A stretch of 8,075 bases of DNA from Betaproteobacteria bacterium (GTDB taxonomy: Bacteria; Pseudomonadota; Gammaproteobacteria; Burkholderiales; Gallionellaceae). Each line of letters begins with the position of its first letter. Position 1 is the stretch's first letter. Below, in pieces: positions 1 to 6,993 of the stretch. Below the pieces are notes generated by a model that saw only the letters and a program-made list of their open reading frames with translations, was not told the DNA's origin and ran no database searches. The translations under genes and the position numbers were made by a program. Where the stretch lies: positions 1 to 8,075 of the forward strand of contig JAGWMH010000073.1 of the NCBI GenBank assembly GCA_028871775.1. The letters are read 5' to 3'.

Positions 1-508
1 TGTCGGCCAGCGGATGGCCGACGTAGGTTACCGGTACCCCGGCCTTTTCATACAGCGGCGCCTCAAACGGAAACAGCGCGAGCATATGCGACACGGCACG
101 CTTGATCTTGTGGATGCGCCCGCCGCGCCACGCCCAGATGGACGGGCTGACGTAATGTACGATGGGCACGCCGCGCTGCTTGAGCGCCAGTTCCAGATCG
201 AGGTTGAAATCCGGCGCGTCCACGCCGATGAATAAGTCCGGCGGATTGGAGATAAACTGCGCGCGCAGCTTGCGGCGGATGCCGAGAATCTCGAAGTAAT
301 GGCGCAGCACTTCGACATAGCCGCGCACTGCGAGCTTCTCCATCGGGAACAGGACTTCCATGCCCGCCGCCTGCATCTTCGGCCCGCCGATGCCGATAAA
401 ACGTATGCCGGGTATGTCCTGCTTGAGCGCTTCCATCAGGTGGCTGCCGAGCAGATCGCCCGATGCTTCGCCCGCCACCATGGCGATGGTTTTGATGGAT
501 TGTGACAT
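1..508 (-). CDS. lpxB: Lipid-A-disaccharide synthase LpxB, N-terminal part (3' end outside window)
   Basis: LpxB is a GT19-family glycosyltransferase on the cytoplasmic face of the inner membrane. It joins UDP-2,3-diacylglucosamine to lipid X to give the lipid A disaccharide phosphate. The ATG at 508 opens a frame that stays open to the window edge, giving 169 codons of a family that usually has about 380 residues. Visible family motifs are GEASGDLLG at residues 13-21, the GVDAPDFN segment around D98 (the position of the essential aspartate in characterised LpxB), [11 protein letters not shown] at 118-128 and VGHPLAD at 163-169. The sugar-nucleotide-binding C-terminal half is missing only because the window ends. 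The start lies 8 bases after the lpxA stop. No clear Shine-Dalgarno sequence is visible, so translation is probably coupled to lpxA. The identification is very secure. Confidence 0.97.
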   Translation of the reverse strand, partial: MSQSIKTIAMVAGEASGDLLGSHLMEALKQDIPGIRFIGIGGPKMQAAGMEVLFPMEKLAVRGYVEVLRHYFEILGIRRKLRAQFISNPPDLFIGVDAPDFNLDLELALKQRGVPIVHYVSPSIWAWRGGRIHKIKRAVSHMLALFPFEAPLYEKAGVPVTYVGHPLAD

Positions 509-516
509 GAGCTGGA

Positions 517-1290
517 TTAGCGGATGATGCCGCGTTGCGAGCGATTCAGAAAATCCGCCAGCACATTGAGTTCAGGATGCTCCGCCGTCTGTCCGAGAAT
601 GGTATTTTTCGCTTCATCCAGTGTCAGCCCGGATTTGTACAGGGTCTTGTAGGCGCGCTTGATTGCCATCACGGCGCCGCTTGAAAAACCGCGCCGCTTC
701 AGGCCTTCCGAATTGGTGCCATGGGGTGCGGCGGGATTGCCGGAAGCGGTGACGTAAGGCGGTATATCCTGCAATATCACAGTACCCACGCCGGTCATTA
801 CGTGCGCACCGATCTGGCAGAACTGGTGCACCCCGGTGAACCCGCCGAGGATGGCGTAATCGTCCACCCGCACATGCCCGGCAAGTTGCGCGTTGTTGGC
901 GAAAATGGTGTGGTTGCCGACCTGGCAGTCGTGCGCCAGATGCACATAGGCCATGATCCAGTTGTGGTTGCCTACGCGCGTCACGCCGACATCCTGCGCC
1001 GTGCCCACGTTAAAGGTGCAGAATTCGCGGATGGTGTTGCCGTCACCGATTTCCAGCCGTGTCGGCTCGCCCGCATATTTCTTGTCCTGCGGGATTTCGC
1101 CCAGCGAACTGAACTGGAAAATGCGGTTGTTTTTGCCGATGCGGGTATGGCCGTTGATTACCACGTGCGGTCCGATTACCGTGCCTGCGCCAATTTCCAC
1201 GTGTTCGCCGATGATCGAATAAGCGCCGACCTCGACATCGCCGGCGAGTCTGGCGTTGGGATGAATGATGGCGGTGGGGTGGAGCATCAT
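517..1290 (-). CDS. lpxA: UDP-N-acetylglucosamine O-acyltransferase LpxA
   Basis: LpxA transfers a 3-hydroxyacyl chain from ACP to the 3-OH of UDP-GlcNAc, the first step of lipid A synthesis, in the cytoplasm. The 257-residue product (E. coli 262) has a left-handed beta-helix of hexapeptide repeats from about residue 5 to 185, then a helical C-terminal domain that starts near the GLKRRGF segment (196-202). The catalytic histidine is H120 in the AHDCQVGN motif, equivalent to E. coli H125, and GAHVM follows at 161-165. The residue matching the E. coli chain-length ruler G173 is V168 here (see findings). The start at 1290 gives an ATGA overlap with the fabZ stop. The next codon is also ATG, so 1287 is an alternative. 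A longer in-frame GTG start at 1311 would add seven non-family residues and is less likely. Confidence 0.97.
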   Translation of the reverse strand: MMLHPTAIIHPNARLAGDVEVGAYSIIGEHVEIGAGTVIGPHVVINGHTRIGKNNRIFQFSSLGEIPQDKKYAGEPTRLEIGDGNTIREFCTFNVGTAQDVGVTRVGNHNWIMAYVHLAHDCQVGNHTIFANNAQLAGHVRVDDYAILGGFTGVHQFCQIGAHVMTGVGTVILQDIPPYVTASGNPAAPHGTNSEGLKRRGFSSGAVMAIKRAYKTLYKSGLTLDEAKNTILGQTAEHPELNVLADFLNRSQRGIIR

Positions 1291-1736
1291 GCCACCGGTT
1301 TGACGGTGCACATCAGTTCGGCCTCGGCAGCCAGTTGGCCGTCCACTTCGATGGTCGCGCCAAACTTGAATACACCGCGCATGCTGCGGATGAGGCTCGC
1401 CTTGATTATCATCTGGTCGCCGGGGCCGACAGGCCGCTTGAAGCGCGCACCGTCTATGCCCGCGAAGTAATACACCGAATTTTTATCCTGCATTCCGCCC
1501 ATGGACTTGAACGACAGCAGCGCGGAGGCCTGTGCCATCGCTTCTATCATCAGCACGCCGGGCATCACCGGGTGGTGGGGATAGTGTCCCGGAAAAAAAG
1601 GTTCGTTGATCGTCACATTTTTCAGTGCCACGATCTGCTTGTCCGGATCTATGGACAGTACCCGGTCTATCAACAGGAACGGGTAGCGGTGCGGCAGGTA
1701 TTGCATGATTTCATGGATATCCATCTGGGTGCTCAT
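1287..1736 (-). CDS. fabZ: 3-hydroxyacyl-ACP dehydratase FabZ
   Basis: FabZ dehydrates (3R)-hydroxyacyl-ACP to trans-2-enoyl-ACP in type II fatty acid elongation. It competes with LpxA and LpxD for the same hydroxyacyl-ACP pool, which explains its place between the two genes. The product has 149 residues, normal for the family, and forms a single hot-dog fold. The N-terminal [17 protein letters not shown] segment (10-26) and the active-site stretch [15 protein letters not shown] (47-61) are typical. The predicted catalytic pair is H51 and E65. The C-terminal half carries the usual [17 protein letters not shown] segment. The ATG at 1736 shares one base with the lpxD stop (TGATG), and a GAGGAG ribosome binding site lies 9 bases upstream inside lpxD. 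Nothing in the protein is unusual. Confidence 0.97.
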   Translation of the reverse strand: MSTQMDIHEIMQYLPHRYPFLLIDRVLSIDPDKQIVALKNVTINEPFFPGHYPHHPVMPGVLMIEAMAQASALLSFKSMGGMQDKNSVYYFAGIDGARFKRPVGPGDQMIIKASLIRSMRGVFKFGATIEVDGQLAAEAELMCTVKPVA

Positions 1737-2776
1737 CAGTCTTTTCTCCTCAAAATTTCGATTTCCTGTTGCAGCGTTTTAACTTTGTCCGCGAGCTCAT
1801 CCAGATGGCGCAGGTGGGCGGCGTTCTTGCGCCATTCCACGCTGCTGCTGAACGGATAAATCCCGGTGTAGCTGCCGGGTTCCCGTATGGATTTGCCTAT
1901 CAGCGTAAAGGAGGAGATTTCCACATGGTCCGCTATCTGCAAATGCCCCAGGATGCCGGCGCTGCCGCCTATGCGGCAATGGCACCCGATGGTGGTACTG
2001 CCGGCAATGCCGACGCAACCGGCAATCGCGGTGTGTGCGCCGATGCGCACGTTGTGCGCCACCTGTATCTGGTTGTCCAGCTTGACCCCGTCCTCAATCA
2101 CGGTATCGTCCAGCGCGCCGCGGTCTATGGTGGTATTCGCGCCGATCTCCACATCGTCGCCGATCACCACACGGCCGATCTGCGGGATTTTCAGCCAGCG
2201 GCCCTCGTCCATCGCGATGCCGAAGCCGTCCGCGCCGATCACCGCGCCGGAATGCGCAATCAGCCTGTTTCCCAGCACGCAATCGTGATACACCACCACG
2301 CGCGGGTACAGCAGCGCATCCTCGCCGAGGATGGTCCCTGCGCCTATGCTGCATCCCGCCATGATGACGCAGTGCGCGCCGATATGGGCGCCTGCCCCGA
2401 CTACTACATGGGGGCCGATATGGGCTGTCGGGTCAATCCGCGCGCCCTCCCCGATCACGGCGCTGGCATGTATGCCGGGCAAGGCCTGTGGCGCCGGGTT
2501 CAGCCAGGCGGACACCCTGGCGAAATAGGCATAGGGGTTGTCGCATACGATGCGCGGAAGCTGGGTCGCCGCGGCATCCGCCTCGCCCACAATGATGGCT
2601 CCGGCGCGCGTGGCGGCAAGCTGCGCGCGGTATTTGCCGCTTGCCAGGAAAGTGAGGTGTCCGGCTTGCGCGCTGTCCAGTGTGGCGACCTGGTCAATCG
2701 TGGTGTCGGCGTCACCCAGCACGCGGCCGCCAAAACGCGCCACGATATCCGTTAAACGATAAGCTGTGCGCTTCAT
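1736..2776 (-). CDS. lpxD: UDP-3-O-acylglucosamine N-acyltransferase LpxD
   Basis: LpxD adds the second 3-hydroxyacyl chain, from ACP, to the 2-amino group of UDP-3-O-acyl-glucosamine, the third step of lipid A synthesis. The product has 346 residues (E. coli 341). Residues 1-100 form the uridine-binding N-terminal domain. Hexapeptide repeats run from about 103 to 295 as a left-handed beta-helix. A charged C-terminal helix (about 313-346) corresponds to the ACP-contacting helices of the family. The catalytic histidine is H241 in [12 protein letters not shown], matching E. coli H239, and the GADGFG motif is at 181-186. The ATG at 2776 is 13 bases after the ompH stop and has only a weak ribosome binding site. 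The last codons, two rare arginine codons (AGG AGA), double as the fabZ ribosome binding site. Confidence 0.97.
   Translation of the reverse strand: MKRTAYRLTDIVARFGGRVLGDADTTIDQVATLDSAQAGHLTFLASGKYRAQLAATRAGAIIVGEADAAATQLPRIVCDNPYAYFARVSAWLNPAPQALPGIHASAVIGEGARIDPTAHIGPHVVVGAGAHIGAHCVIMAGCSIGAGTILGEDALLYPRVVVYHDCVLGNRLIAHSGAVIGADGFGIAMDEGRWLKIPQIGRVVIGDDVEIGANTTIDRGALDDTVIEDGVKLDNQIQVAHNVRIGAHTAIAGCVGIAGSTTIGCHCRIGGSAGILGHLQIADHVEISSFTLIGKSIREPGSYTGIYPFSSSVEWRKNAAHLRHLDELADKVKTLQQEIEILRRKD
1746..1751 (-). promoter_or_regulatory. Ribosome binding site of fabZ inside lpxD
   Basis: The minus strand reads GAGGAG, 9 bases before the fabZ ATG at 1736. It is formed by the lpxD codons TTG AGG AGA near the end of the gene. 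It supports the fabZ start and indicates that fabZ can initiate on its own as well as by coupling at the TGATG junction. Confidence 0.8.
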
Positions 2777-2789
2777 TTAACTTGCGGAA

Positions 2790-3329
2790 TTATTTTTCTT
2801 TGTTTTCTTTGTTTTCTTTAGCCAGGTATTGCAGCACCTTCTCGGTGATATCTATTTTGGGGTTGCGGTAAACCGCTTCCTGCAACACCAAATCATATTT
2901 CTCGCTTTCCGCGATCTGCTGTATGGCCTTGTTGGCTTGCCCCAGAACCACTACCAGTTCCTCATTCTTGCGCAGGTTCAGGTCCTCGCGAAACTCGCGT
3001 TGGGAGCGCTGCAGGTTGACGTTCAGATTGTCCAGTTCGCGCTCCTTGTTGCGGCGCTCGGCATCCGGCATCGTCATTCCTTCCTTGTCCAGCAATGCCT
3101 GAATCTCCTTGGCCTGCTGGGAAATTTTCTTGATTTCCTGGTCGCGTGCGGCAAATTCCTTCTCGATCCTCTTCTCGGCCTTCAATGCGGGCACGGATTC
3201 GCGCAGGATGCGCTCGGTATCTACCACACCGATCCGGAAGTCCGCGGCAAGGGCCGCCTGGCTGAAAACAACCGGCAGCAGGATCGGCATGAGCTTCATG
3301 ATCCAGCTTTTCATTTTTTGGGTTTTCAA
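2790..3329 (-). CDS. ompH: Periplasmic chaperone OmpH/Skp
   Basis: This is an OmpH/Skp-family chaperone, which in characterised species is a trimer that holds unfolded outer-membrane proteins in the periplasm on their way to BamA. The product has 179 residues (E. coli Skp 161). Residues 1-28 look like a Sec signal peptide: lysine-rich start, hydrophobic stretch LMPILLPVVF at 13-22, and cleavage likely after ALA at 26-28. The mature part begins with the typical IGVVDTERIL strand (33-42). A long, highly charged helical region (about 50-150) fits the tentacle helices. The extreme C-terminus is KENKENKEK, encoded by a 9-base tandem repeat. The start codon is probably TTG at 3329, because a GAGGAGGAG sequence sits 6 bases upstream. 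The first ATG, at 3314, is 21 bases from that site. The gene lies directly after bamA, as in many proteobacteria. Confidence 0.95.
   Translation of the reverse strand: MKTQKMKSWIMKLMPILLPVVFSQAALAADFRIGVVDTERILRESVPALKAEKRIEKEFAARDQEIKKISQQAKEIQALLDKEGMTMPDAERRNKERELDNLNVNLQRSQREFREDLNLRKNEELVVVLGQANKAIQQIAESEKYDLVLQEAVYRNPKIDITEKVLQYLAKENKENKEK
2793..2819 (-). repeat. Three-copy 9-base tandem repeat at the 3' end of ompH
   Basis: On the minus strand the unit AAAGAAAAC occurs twice (2811-2819 and 2802-2810), followed by a third copy with the last base changed, AAAGAAAAA (2793-2801). The repeat is in frame and encodes KEN KEN KEK, the last nine residues of OmpH. Copy-number changes would lengthen or shorten the tail without a frameshift. 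Confidence 0.85.
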
Positions 3330-3335
3330 TTTTCG

Positions 3336-3344
3336 CTCCTCCTC
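3336..3344 (-). promoter_or_regulatory. Strong ribosome binding site of ompH
   Basis: The minus strand reads GAGGAGGAG in the 18-base gap between bamA and ompH. It is the strongest Shine-Dalgarno match in the window. It ends 6 bases before the TTG at 3329, which decides the start of ompH in favour of TTG over the ATG at 3314. Confidence 0.8.
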
Positions 3345-3347
3345 AAA

Positions 3348-5630
3348 TTAAAATATCGAACCCAGCGTGAACTGGAATTTCTGCAACTTGTCGCTGGGCT
3401 TCTGGTTCAGCGGTTTCCCGAAACTGACCTTGAGCGGGCCGACCGGCGATATCCAGGCAAGTGCCACACCGGCAGAATAACGCATGCCGGTAGCTCCTGC
3501 TATCAGGTTGTCAGGTCCATACACTGCGCCCGCATCGGCAAAGACGCTCAGGCGCAGTGATTTTTCCTTGGTCATCCCCGGCATGGGGAACAGCAATTCA
3601 GCATTTGCGATGATGCGCTTGTTGCCGCCCAGCGCATTATTGTTTATGTCGCGCGGCCCCAGGGAATTGGGTTCATAACCGCGCACCGAGCCGGTGCCGC
3701 CCGCGTAAAAGTTTTTGAAGAACGGCAAGGGCCTGCCGCCATAACCGTTGCCGACCCCGCCTTCGCCGTTCAGCATCAGGGTGACTTCACGGCTCACCGG
3801 ATGAAACCACTGCTGCTGATATGTCAGCTTGTAATAGCGCTGGTTCGATACCGGCAGGGCGATTTCCGTAAAGGCATGCTGCACCATTCCTTCCGTGGTG
3901 TAAATCGCGCTGTCGCGGCCATCATGACTCCAGCCCACGGTACCCAGCAAGTTGGTCGTGGAAGCGCCAAAGGTGTTGACGTAATCTATAAAACGTTGCG
4001 GGCTGAAGGCAGTAAGCCCCAGTTTGGTTCTTTCCATCGCCAGGCCGTAATGCACGGTTTCATCATCGCTGATCGGTACACCATAACGCACCCCGCCGCC
4101 CATTGTGGAAGAAGTATACTGGCTGATTGCCGTGTAGATCGAATTCACGTTGCGCTGGTATAGATCGAAGCCGCGGCTCATCCCGTCATCCGTGTAATAG
4201 GGATTGGTGTACGACACCGAATACACCTTATTGATCTTGCTGGTATTAATCTGCGTGGAGAGGTAATTGCCGGAACCGAACAGGTTGCGCTCGGTAATCG
4301 AGCCGGTTAACACCAGCCCTTCGCCGCTGGATATGCCCGCGCCGACGGAGAAATCGCCGGTGGCTTTCTCCTTCACCGCCAGGTTGACGTCCAACTGGTC
4401 ATTCGTGCCCTGCACAGGAGGTGTCTCCATATTCACCTCGCTGAAAAAATCCAGGCGATCCACCTTTTGCTTGGATTTTTTTGCTTTGGATGCGGAAAAC
4501 CATGCGCCTTCCATTTGGCGGAATTCGCGCCTGATCACCACATCGCGCGTCTTGGTATTGCCCGAGATGTTGATGCGCCGCACATACACACGCCGCCCCG
4601 GATCGGCCATGAAGGTAAACGCCACCTGATGCTTTTCCTTGTCCAGTTCCGGCAGCGCATTGATGTTGGCAAAGGCATAACCGTCATCCGCGAGGCGGTC
4701 GCCGATCCTGGTAGTGGATGCAGTCAATTCCTTGCGCGAGAAGGTATCGCCCGGCTTGACGGTAATCAGCTTGCGCATCTCTTCGTGGGACATGATGCTC
4801 TCCGGCCCGGCCAGTTTGATGTCGGAAACCGTATATTTGGCGCCTTCGGCAAGGTTGATGGTGATGTAAATGTCTTTCTTGTCAGGGGTGATGGAAATCT
4901 GCGTGGATTCTATGGAAAACTCCAGATAGCCCGCATCAAGATAGAATGAGCGCAAGGTTTCCAGGTCGGCAGACAGTTTCTGCTTGGAATATTGGTCGCT
5001 CTTGCTGAACCAGCTCATCCAGTTGGGCGTATCGAGTTTCATCATATCAAGCAATTCTGATTCACTATAGGCTTGGTTGCCGACAATGTTGATTTGCCTG
5101 ATCTTGGAGACGTCGCCTTCCACCACGTTAAAGGTGACGGCAACACGGTTGCGCTCCAGTTCGGTGACGGTGGTATTGACCGTTACTCCGTATTTGCCGC
5201 GCGCCACATACTGGCGTTTGAGTTCCTGCTCGGCCTTGTCCAATACGGACCTGTCGAATATACGGCCTTCTGCCAGCCCGACAAGCTTGAGGTTATCACG
5301 CAGCTGGTCCTTCGGAAAATCCTTCACGCCGTCAATTTCCACACTGGCAATCGCCGGCCGTTCGCGCACCAACACAATCAGCACCCCCTGCTCCACTTCC
5401 AGGCGCACATCCTTGAAAAAGCCGGTGGCGAACAATGCGCGGATTGCGGCAGCCGCATGATCATCGTCCAGTGTGTCACCGACCTTGATCGGCAGGTAGC
5501 TGAACACCGTACCTGCCTCGGTGCGCTGTATACCCTCCACCCGGATGTCCTTGACAACGAATGGCTCGATTGCTGCGGCAGAAGTGGCGTACAGCAGCGG
5601 AATCAGAGCCGCCAGTTTTTTTAATTTCAT
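3348..5630 (-). CDS. bamA: Outer membrane protein assembly factor BamA
   Basis: BamA (Omp85 family) is the central subunit of the BAM complex and folds and inserts beta-barrel proteins into the outer membrane. The 760-residue product (E. coli 810) has a signal peptide with likely cleavage after SAAA (17-20), then five POTRA domains at roughly 23-91, 92-172, 175-263, 266-344 and 347-421. A C-terminal 16-strand barrel domain runs from about 427 to 760. The conserved loop-6 motif is VRGY at 649-652 (VRGF in E. coli), followed by EPNSLGPRD. The barrel opens with the usual NLFGSGNYLS segment (449-458), and the protein ends in phenylalanine as expected for a barrel signal. POTRA5 has a lysine-rich helix and reads RLDFF where RLGFF is usual. 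The start is 7 bases after the rseP stop with a poor ribosome binding site, which suggests coupling. Confidence 0.98.
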   Translation of the reverse strand: MKLKKLAALIPLLYATSAAAIEPFVVKDIRVEGIQRTEAGTVFSYLPIKVGDTLDDDHAAAAIRALFATGFFKDVRLEVEQGVLIVLVRERPAIASVEIDGVKDFPKDQLRDNLKLVGLAEGRIFDRSVLDKAEQELKRQYVARGKYGVTVNTTVTELERNRVAVTFNVVEGDVSKIRQINIVGNQAYSESELLDMMKLDTPNWMSWFSKSDQYSKQKLSADLETLRSFYLDAGYLEFSIESTQISITPDKKDIYITINLAEGAKYTVSDIKLAGPESIMSHEEMRKLITVKPGDTFSRKELTASTTRIGDRLADDGYAFANINALPELDKEKHQVAFTFMADPGRRVYVRRINISGNTKTRDVVIRREFRQMEGAWFSASKAKKSKQKVDRLDFFSEVNMETPPVQGTNDQLDVNLAVKEKATGDFSVGAGISSGEGLVLTGSITERNLFGSGNYLSTQINTSKINKVYSVSYTNPYYTDDGMSRGFDLYQRNVNSIYTAISQYTSSTMGGGVRYGVPISDDETVHYGLAMERTKLGLTAFSPQRFIDYVNTFGASTTNLLGTVGWSHDGRDSAIYTTEGMVQHAFTEIALPVSNQRYYKLTYQQQWFHPVSREVTLMLNGEGGVGNGYGGRPLPFFKNFYAGGTGSVRGYEPNSLGPRDINNNALGGNKRIIANAELLFPMPGMTKEKSLRLSVFADAGAVYGPDNLIAGATGMRYSAGVALAWISPVGPLKVSFGKPLNQKPSDKLQKFQFTLGSIF

Positions 5631-5637
5631 CTATTGT

Positions 5638-6993
5638 TCAACCCAAAATCAGGCGGCTAATGTCGTTGTATAGCGCAAAAGCCATCAAGGTAACCAGCAG
5701 CGCGATACCCACATTCTGTCCGGCCTCCCACGCCTTTTCGGACACAGGGCTGCCCTTTATCAGCTCGACCATATAATACAACAAATGCCCCCCATCCAAT
5801 AAGGGAATGGGCAGCAGATTCAATACTCCCAGGCTGATGCTGATCAGCGCCAGAAAATCCAGATATGACGCCGCCCCCAGTTTTGCGGACTGCCCGGCAT
5901 AATCGGCAATCGTAATCGGGCCGCTCAGGTTCTTCAGGGAAATTTCGCCGATCACCATTTTGCCCATTACCTTCAAACTCATCGCGGCGGTTTCCCAAGA
6001 CCTGCGCACTGCCTGTTCGAGAGCGGCGGGTGGCGCATAGCGCACCTCCGTCAGCAGCGCGTCAAATGCCGGTTTGTCAATGTACGGTCCGGCGCCGATC
6101 CTGCCCACCTGCTTGCCATTTTCCTTGGCCGCATCCGGCGTAATATCAAGTGCCAGCAAGTTGCCGCTGCGTTCAATTTCCAGATGCAGTGTGCTGCCGG
6201 GGTGGCTGCGCACCGCTTCCACCAGTTCCGCCCAGCGCGTAATGGTGCGGCCGTCTATGCGCCTGATGTGATCGCCCGAGCGCAAACCGGTGCGTTGGGC
6301 AACCCCGCCTTCCGTCAGCTTGTCAATAATGGGCTGCACCAGCGGCTGGAACAGCTGCAAGCCAAGCTTTTGCAGGAAATCTCCATCCAGATCATTTGGC
6401 GCAAGCACTTTCAGATCGAGCACATGCTGAATGATTTCTCCCTGTGCGGTGCGCCCCTCGATGCGCACCTCCGCGCCCTTAAAAGCCAGGTCCAGCAATA
6501 TCCAGCGCAGATCCTGCCAGCTCGGAACAGGTTCCCCGTTGATGCTGAGTATGGTTTCCTGCTCGCGGAATTGCGCCGCAGCAGCAGGCGTTTGCGGCGT
6601 AATCTCGCCCAGTATGGGTTTCAGCCCCGGCACTCCATGCATGAACAGCGACCAATACAGGACCACCGCCAGCAGCAGGTTGGAAATCGGCCCGGCCACC
6701 ACGATGGCCATGCGCCGCACCACGGGCTGGCGGTTGAAGGCGCGGTGCAGCTCGTGTTCGGCCACCTCCCCTTCCCGCTCGTCCAGCATCTTGACGTAGC
6801 CGCCCACTGGAACGGCGGAGATCACCCACTCGGTCTCACCCTTGCCGATATGCGTGGCGAAAAGCGGCTTGCCGAAACCGATGGAAAAGCGCAGCACCTT
6901 TACCCCGCACCAGCGCGCAATCCAGTAGTGCCCCAACTCGTGAACCACCACCAGCACCGCAATGGCAAGAACGAAAGCCCAGAGCGTGGTCAT
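5638..6993 (-). CDS. rseP: RIP metalloprotease RseP (site-2 protease)
   Basis: RseP is an inner-membrane zinc protease of the site-2 family. In E. coli it makes the second cut in anti-sigma-E factor RseA after DegS and also clears remnant signal peptides. The 451-residue product matches E. coli (450). The zinc motif HELGH is at 18-22 in the first membrane helix, and the third zinc ligand is D400 in LLDGGH, preceded by NLLPIP (392-397). The membrane-associated beta-hairpin region is at about 43-70, and GPISN (101-105) starts the second helix. Two PDZ domains fit residues of about 125-200 and 215-290. The last membrane segments are near 378-398 and 428-443. The ATG at 6993 overlaps the dxr stop (ATGA), and AGGGG lies 8 bases upstream. 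The partner genes rpoE and rseA are not in the window, so the sigma-E role is inferred from the family. Confidence 0.97.
   Translation of the reverse strand: MTTLWAFVLAIAVLVVVHELGHYWIARWCGVKVLRFSIGFGKPLFATHIGKGETEWVISAVPVGGYVKMLDEREGEVAEHELHRAFNRQPVVRRMAIVVAGPISNLLLAVVLYWSLFMHGVPGLKPILGEITPQTPAAAAQFREQETILSINGEPVPSWQDLRWILLDLAFKGAEVRIEGRTAQGEIIQHVLDLKVLAPNDLDGDFLQKLGLQLFQPLVQPIIDKLTEGGVAQRTGLRSGDHIRRIDGRTITRWAELVEAVRSHPGSTLHLEIERSGNLLALDITPDAAKENGKQVGRIGAGPYIDKPAFDALLTEVRYAPPAALEQAVRRSWETAAMSLKVMGKMVIGEISLKNLSGPITIADYAGQSAKLGAASYLDFLALISISLGVLNLLPIPLLDGGHLLYYMVELIKGSPVSEKAWEAGQNVGIALLVTLMAFALYNDISRLILG

Noticed and set aside
1291..1311. Longer lpxA start at a GTG (1311)
   Set aside because: It would add seven residues that do not resemble LpxA N-termini and extend the overlap with fabZ. 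The ATG at 1290 gives the standard ATGA coupling and the typical protein start.
721..1470. A 249-codon open frame on the plus strand opposite lpxA and fabZ
   Set aside because: It lies fully antisense to two clear conserved genes, spans their junction, has no recognisable domain, and is explained by the absence of stops opposite GC-rich codons.
2378..2425. Repeated 12-base word GCCGATATGGGC in lpxD
   Set aside because: It encodes neighbouring hexapeptide repeat turns of the beta-helix, so the similarity follows from the protein repeat and not from a DNA element.
1769..2755. A 328-codon open frame on the plus strand opposite lpxD
   Set aside because: It mirrors the lpxD reading frame, is rich in His, Ala, Gly and Arg as expected from a complement of hexapeptide repeats, and shows no family motif.
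5616..5622. Run of seven A (minus strand) just after the bamA start, with a similar run near 4476-4482
   Set aside because: Both encode ordinary lysine codons in an intact frame. Slippage is conceivable, but nothing in the sequence suggests a programmed event.
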